Of a stretch of 64,000 bases of DNA, positions 62,007 through 64,000 are shown in pieces. Position numbers and translations under genes: made by a program. The number at the start of each line of letters is the position of its first letter. Position 1 is the stretch's first letter. Origin of the DNA: Curtobacterium flaccumfaciens (GTDB taxonomy: Bacteria > Actinomycetota > Actinomycetes > Actinomycetales > Microbacteriaceae); assembly GCF_004361695.1 (NCBI RefSeq), contig NZ_SNVW01000004.1, positions 124,001 through 188,000 of the forward strand. Reading direction: 5' to 3'. Below the pieces are notes generated by a model. The model was not told the DNA's origin and made no database searches. It saw only the letters and a list, made by a program, of their open reading frames with translations.

Positions 62007-63698
62007 TCACTCCCGCTTCCGGGCGAGCGCGGCATCGATGGCCGCCCACACCAGCAGGACCACCGCCGCGCCACCGAGCAGCCCCCCGGCGACTCCGGTC
62101 GACAGCACCGCCGTCGGACGCGCGGGCAGCGCCAGGTACACGATGGACAGCACGCCGGCCCCGGCGCCGAGCAGCACCAGCAGCACACGGCGGATGACAC
62201 CGTTCAGGGTCCGGCGATCCCGCCGGTCCGAGAACAGCCGGATGTTCACGGACAGCTTGCCGGTCTCGATCGCCTCGCCGATCCGGTCCACGCGACGCGG
62301 GAGCCGCCGTGCGGCCGACACCGCGCCGAACAGCTCGCGGACGGCGACGTCCCGGATCCGCCCCGGCCGCAGCTGGTCGCGGATCTGCTCGCCGGCCAGC
62401 GAGCGGGACTCCTCAAGCAGGTCGAACGACGGGGTGAGGGTGCGGAGGGTCCCCTCGAAGATCGCGAGCGCACGGGCCGCGGCGACGAAGTCCGGCGGCG
62501 GCTTCAACCGGTAGCGTCCGAACACCTCGACGGCGTCGTCCACCGTCTCGACCCCGATGCGGGCGCCGGGGCCGAGTTCGTCGGCGACGAACCGGGCGAT
62601 GGCGCGTCGGAAGTCCGGTTCGTCCTCGGCGTCCCGGACCGGCGCCATCCGGAGCACGGCGTCGGCGATGGCCTCGGTGTCGTCCTGGATGTACGCGGCG
62701 AGGAGCTGTTGCACCGTGTCCCGCAGACCGGGATCGAGCCGCCCGACGGAGCCGAAGTCGATGAGCGCGGGGCGGCCGTCCGGCTGCAGCAGGACGTTCC
62801 CGGGGTGCATGTCCGCGTGGTAGACCCCGTCGAAGACGACCTGCCGCAGGAACGCCCGGAGGATCGCCCGCATCGGCTCGTCGAGGTCACGGTCCGAGCG
62901 CTCGGCCCGGATCGCGCTGAGCGTGTCCCCCTCCAGGAACTCCATCACGAGCACCCGCCGCCCGGAGAGCTCCGGGTACGGGTCGGGGAAGCGCACCTCG
63001 TCCGGACGCGCGCTCCGGGCCTGCGCCGCACGGAGCGCCGTGAGGTTCCGGAGCTCCGACGTGAAGTCCACCTGGCGGATCAGGTCGTCGGCGTACTGCG
63101 CGGCGACGTCCTGCACGCCGACCTGCCGGGCCTCGGTCGAGAGCCGGGCCATGAACCGCACCACCCGGAGCGCGATGTCCACGTCTCGCCGCACGGCGGT
63201 GTCGATGCCGGGCCGTTGGACCTTCACGGCGACGCTCGTGCCGTCGGTCAGTCGCGCGCGGTGGACCTGCGCGATGGACGCCGCGGCGACGGGAACGGGG
63301 TCGAAGGCCGCGAAGACCTCGTCGACGGGGGCGCCGAGTTCCCGTTCGAGGAGGGCCGCCACCTCGTCCGGATCGGCCGGCGTCACACTCCGCTGCAGGT
63401 GCGCGAGCCCCTCGGTCCACTCCTCCGGCAGCAGGTCGTCGCGGGTGGAGAGCAGCTGGCCCATCTTCACGAAGCCGCCGCCCGCCTCTTCGAGCGCGCG
63501 GCGCAGGTGGTCCGCCTGCCGGGCACGGAGCGCGGACTTGTCGGGGTCGTGCGAGAAGTCGAGTCGACGGAACGGCAGGAGCTCGTGGCGGCGGGCGATC
63601 GCGAGGAGCTCGGCGAAGCGCCGGCCGCGGGACCGGAGGGTCCCGGTCTCGACGTCCGGGGCGCTACCGAGGTCGCTCAGGCGGGGCGGGGTGGGCAC
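62007..63698 (-). CDS. ABC1/UbiB-family atypical kinase
   Basis: A 563-residue protein-kinase-like membrane protein. The family KxGQ motif is in VKMGQLLSTRDDLLP (about residue 78), the alanine-rich loop in VAAASIAQVHRA, the ATP lysine in VAVKVQRPG, the catalytic loop in YHADMHPGNVLL and the metal aspartate in LIDFGSVG. Two hydrophobic segments close the C-terminus (VLLVLLGAGAGVLSIVYLAL and GVAGGLLGGAAVVLLVWAAI). UbiB relatives support isoprenoid quinone metabolism as ATPases; role here is inferred. GTG at 63698; no in-frame ATG fits better. Confidence 0.9.
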   Translation of the reverse strand: MPTPPRLSDLGSAPDVETGTLRSRGRRFAELLAIARRHELLPFRRLDFSHDPDKSALRARQADHLRRALEEAGGGFVKMGQLLSTRDDLLPEEWTEGLAHLQRSVTPADPDEVAALLERELGAPVDEVFAAFDPVPVAAASIAQVHRARLTDGTSVAVKVQRPGIDTAVRRDVDIALRVVRFMARLSTEARQVGVQDVAAQYADDLIRQVDFTSELRNLTALRAAQARSARPDEVRFPDPYPELSGRRVLVMEFLEGDTLSAIRAERSDRDLDEPMRAILRAFLRQVVFDGVYHADMHPGNVLLQPDGRPALIDFGSVGRLDPGLRDTVQQLLAAYIQDDTEAIADAVLRMAPVRDAEDEPDFRRAIARFVADELGPGARIGVETVDDAVEVFGRYRLKPPPDFVAAARALAIFEGTLRTLTPSFDLLEESRSLAGEQIRDQLRPGRIRDVAVRELFGAVSAARRLPRRVDRIGEAIETGKLSVNIRLFSDRRDRRTLNGVIRRVLLVLLGAGAGVLSIVYLALPARPTAVLSTGVAGGLLGGAAVVLLVWAAIDAALARKRE

Positions 63699-63742
63699 CG
63701 GCCCAGTCTGCTCCCCCGGCCTGCGTGGTCGGTTCCTCCACA

Positions 63743-63756
63743 GCCTGGAGGCGCGG
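63743..63756. repeat. Single core of the CTGGAGGC repeat family
   Basis: GCCTGGAGGCGCGG lies in the 122-base divergent spacer between the UbiB-like gene and the last gene. A CCCGGCG/CGCCGGG hairpin follows at 63782-63798. The opposite long arm is missing. Confidence 0.5.
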
Positions 63757-63820
63757 CGCGCGCTCCACAGGTCGACCCGAGCCCGGCGTCGCGCCGGGTC
63801 CACTGCCGCAGGCTGCCGTC

Positions 63821-64000
63821 ATGGAGACAGCACTCATCGGGGCGGTCATCGCCGCCGGAGCGGCGATCGTGGCCGCCGTGGTCAGCTGGTTCGGTGCGTT
63901 CCAGTCGCGCCGCGCCACCGACCGTGACCACGCCTGGCAACGGTTCACCTGGGCCGTCGCGCAACCGGACCACGATCCGGTACACGACATTTCAATCACT
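63821..64000 (+). CDS. Hypothetical small membrane protein (partial, cut by right edge)
   Basis: Sixty codons are present, starting ATG GAG ACA. The N-terminus METALIGAVIAAGAAIVAAVVSW forms one hydrophobic helix, followed by FGAFQSRRATDRDHAWQRFTWAVA, a basic, soluble stretch. This pattern is seen in many short actinobacterial proteins of unknown function that have a helix followed by a cytoplasmic coiled segment. No family assigned. It is divergent from the UbiB-like gene. No strong ribosome site is seen, so the start is tentative. Confidence 0.6.
   Translation, partial: METALIGAVIAAGAAIVAAVVSWFGAFQSRRATDRDHAWQRFTWAVAQPDHDPVHDISIT

Overview
Organism and basis: the window is about 70% G+C, uses GTG starts very often, packs genes with 1-4 base stop/start overlaps and encodes typical actinobacterial families (HGxxPAAW small membrane protein, Trp-associated membrane protein, ANTAR response regulator, PriA without helicase motifs, mIHF, long-form HisG). 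Gene order follows two conserved actinobacterial blocks, known for instance from Mycobacterium: uvrA..uvrB..coaE-rpsA-polA..pdtaR..pyk-gltDB-lgt-trpABC..trpE-hisIFG and rpe-rsmB-fmt..priA-metK-rpoZ-gmk-pyrF-carBA-pyrCBR-nusB-efp. The absence of mycolate-type genes and the overall style suggest Microbacteriaceae, perhaps Curtobacterium; this is inference, not a database result. Layout (almost everything reads on the minus strand): 1-4378 uvrB, a short-chain dehydrogenase and uvrA (cut by the left edge). 4535-10651 is an accessory insertion: an MFS transporter, then coaE followed by a coupled hydrolase / acyl-CoA ligase / acyltransferase set. 10747-19141 holds rpsA, a DUF885 protein, polA, a thioesterase, a VOC protein, an acetyltransferase, the ANTAR regulator and tRNA-Leu(CAA). 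19196-24143 holds an aldehyde dehydrogenase module with its GAF regulator and DUF779 partner, a DUF308 membrane protein and a ferritin-like/VIT1 iron exporter. 24337-33178 is pyruvate kinase, glutamate synthase (gltBD) and lgt. 33466-41305 is one long trp/his cluster (trpA, trpB, trpC, two small membrane proteins, trpE, hisI, hisF, hisG, hisE). 41407-49439 holds rpe, rsmB, fmt, the threonine pair kbl-tdh, a repeat-rich 488-base spacer and priA. 49448-61877 holds metK, rpoZ, an mIHF-guanylate kinase fusion, the pyrimidine operon with a PyrR-type RNA hairpin, nusB and efp. 62007-64000 holds an ABC1/UbiB-like kinase and the start of a small membrane protein. How it works together: GltBD supplies glutamate, CarAB uses glutamine, and the his, trp and pyr pathways share PRPP and amide nitrogen. 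The pyr operon runs PyrR, PyrB, PyrC, a membrane PH-like protein, CarA, CarB and PyrF directly into Gmk, so UMP synthesis and guanylate phosphorylation are co-transcribed with omega and MetK just downstream. There is no CRISPR array, prophage or transposase in the window. The unusual material lies in short non-coding DNA: a dispersed inverted-repeat family sharing a CTGGAGGC core (including a 60-base perfect palindrome after trpA), a tandem repeat carrying three identical 16-base palindromes upstream of tdh, and a 24-base hairpin triplicate between trpC and trpB. The clearest coding novelty is the mIHF-Gmk fusion.
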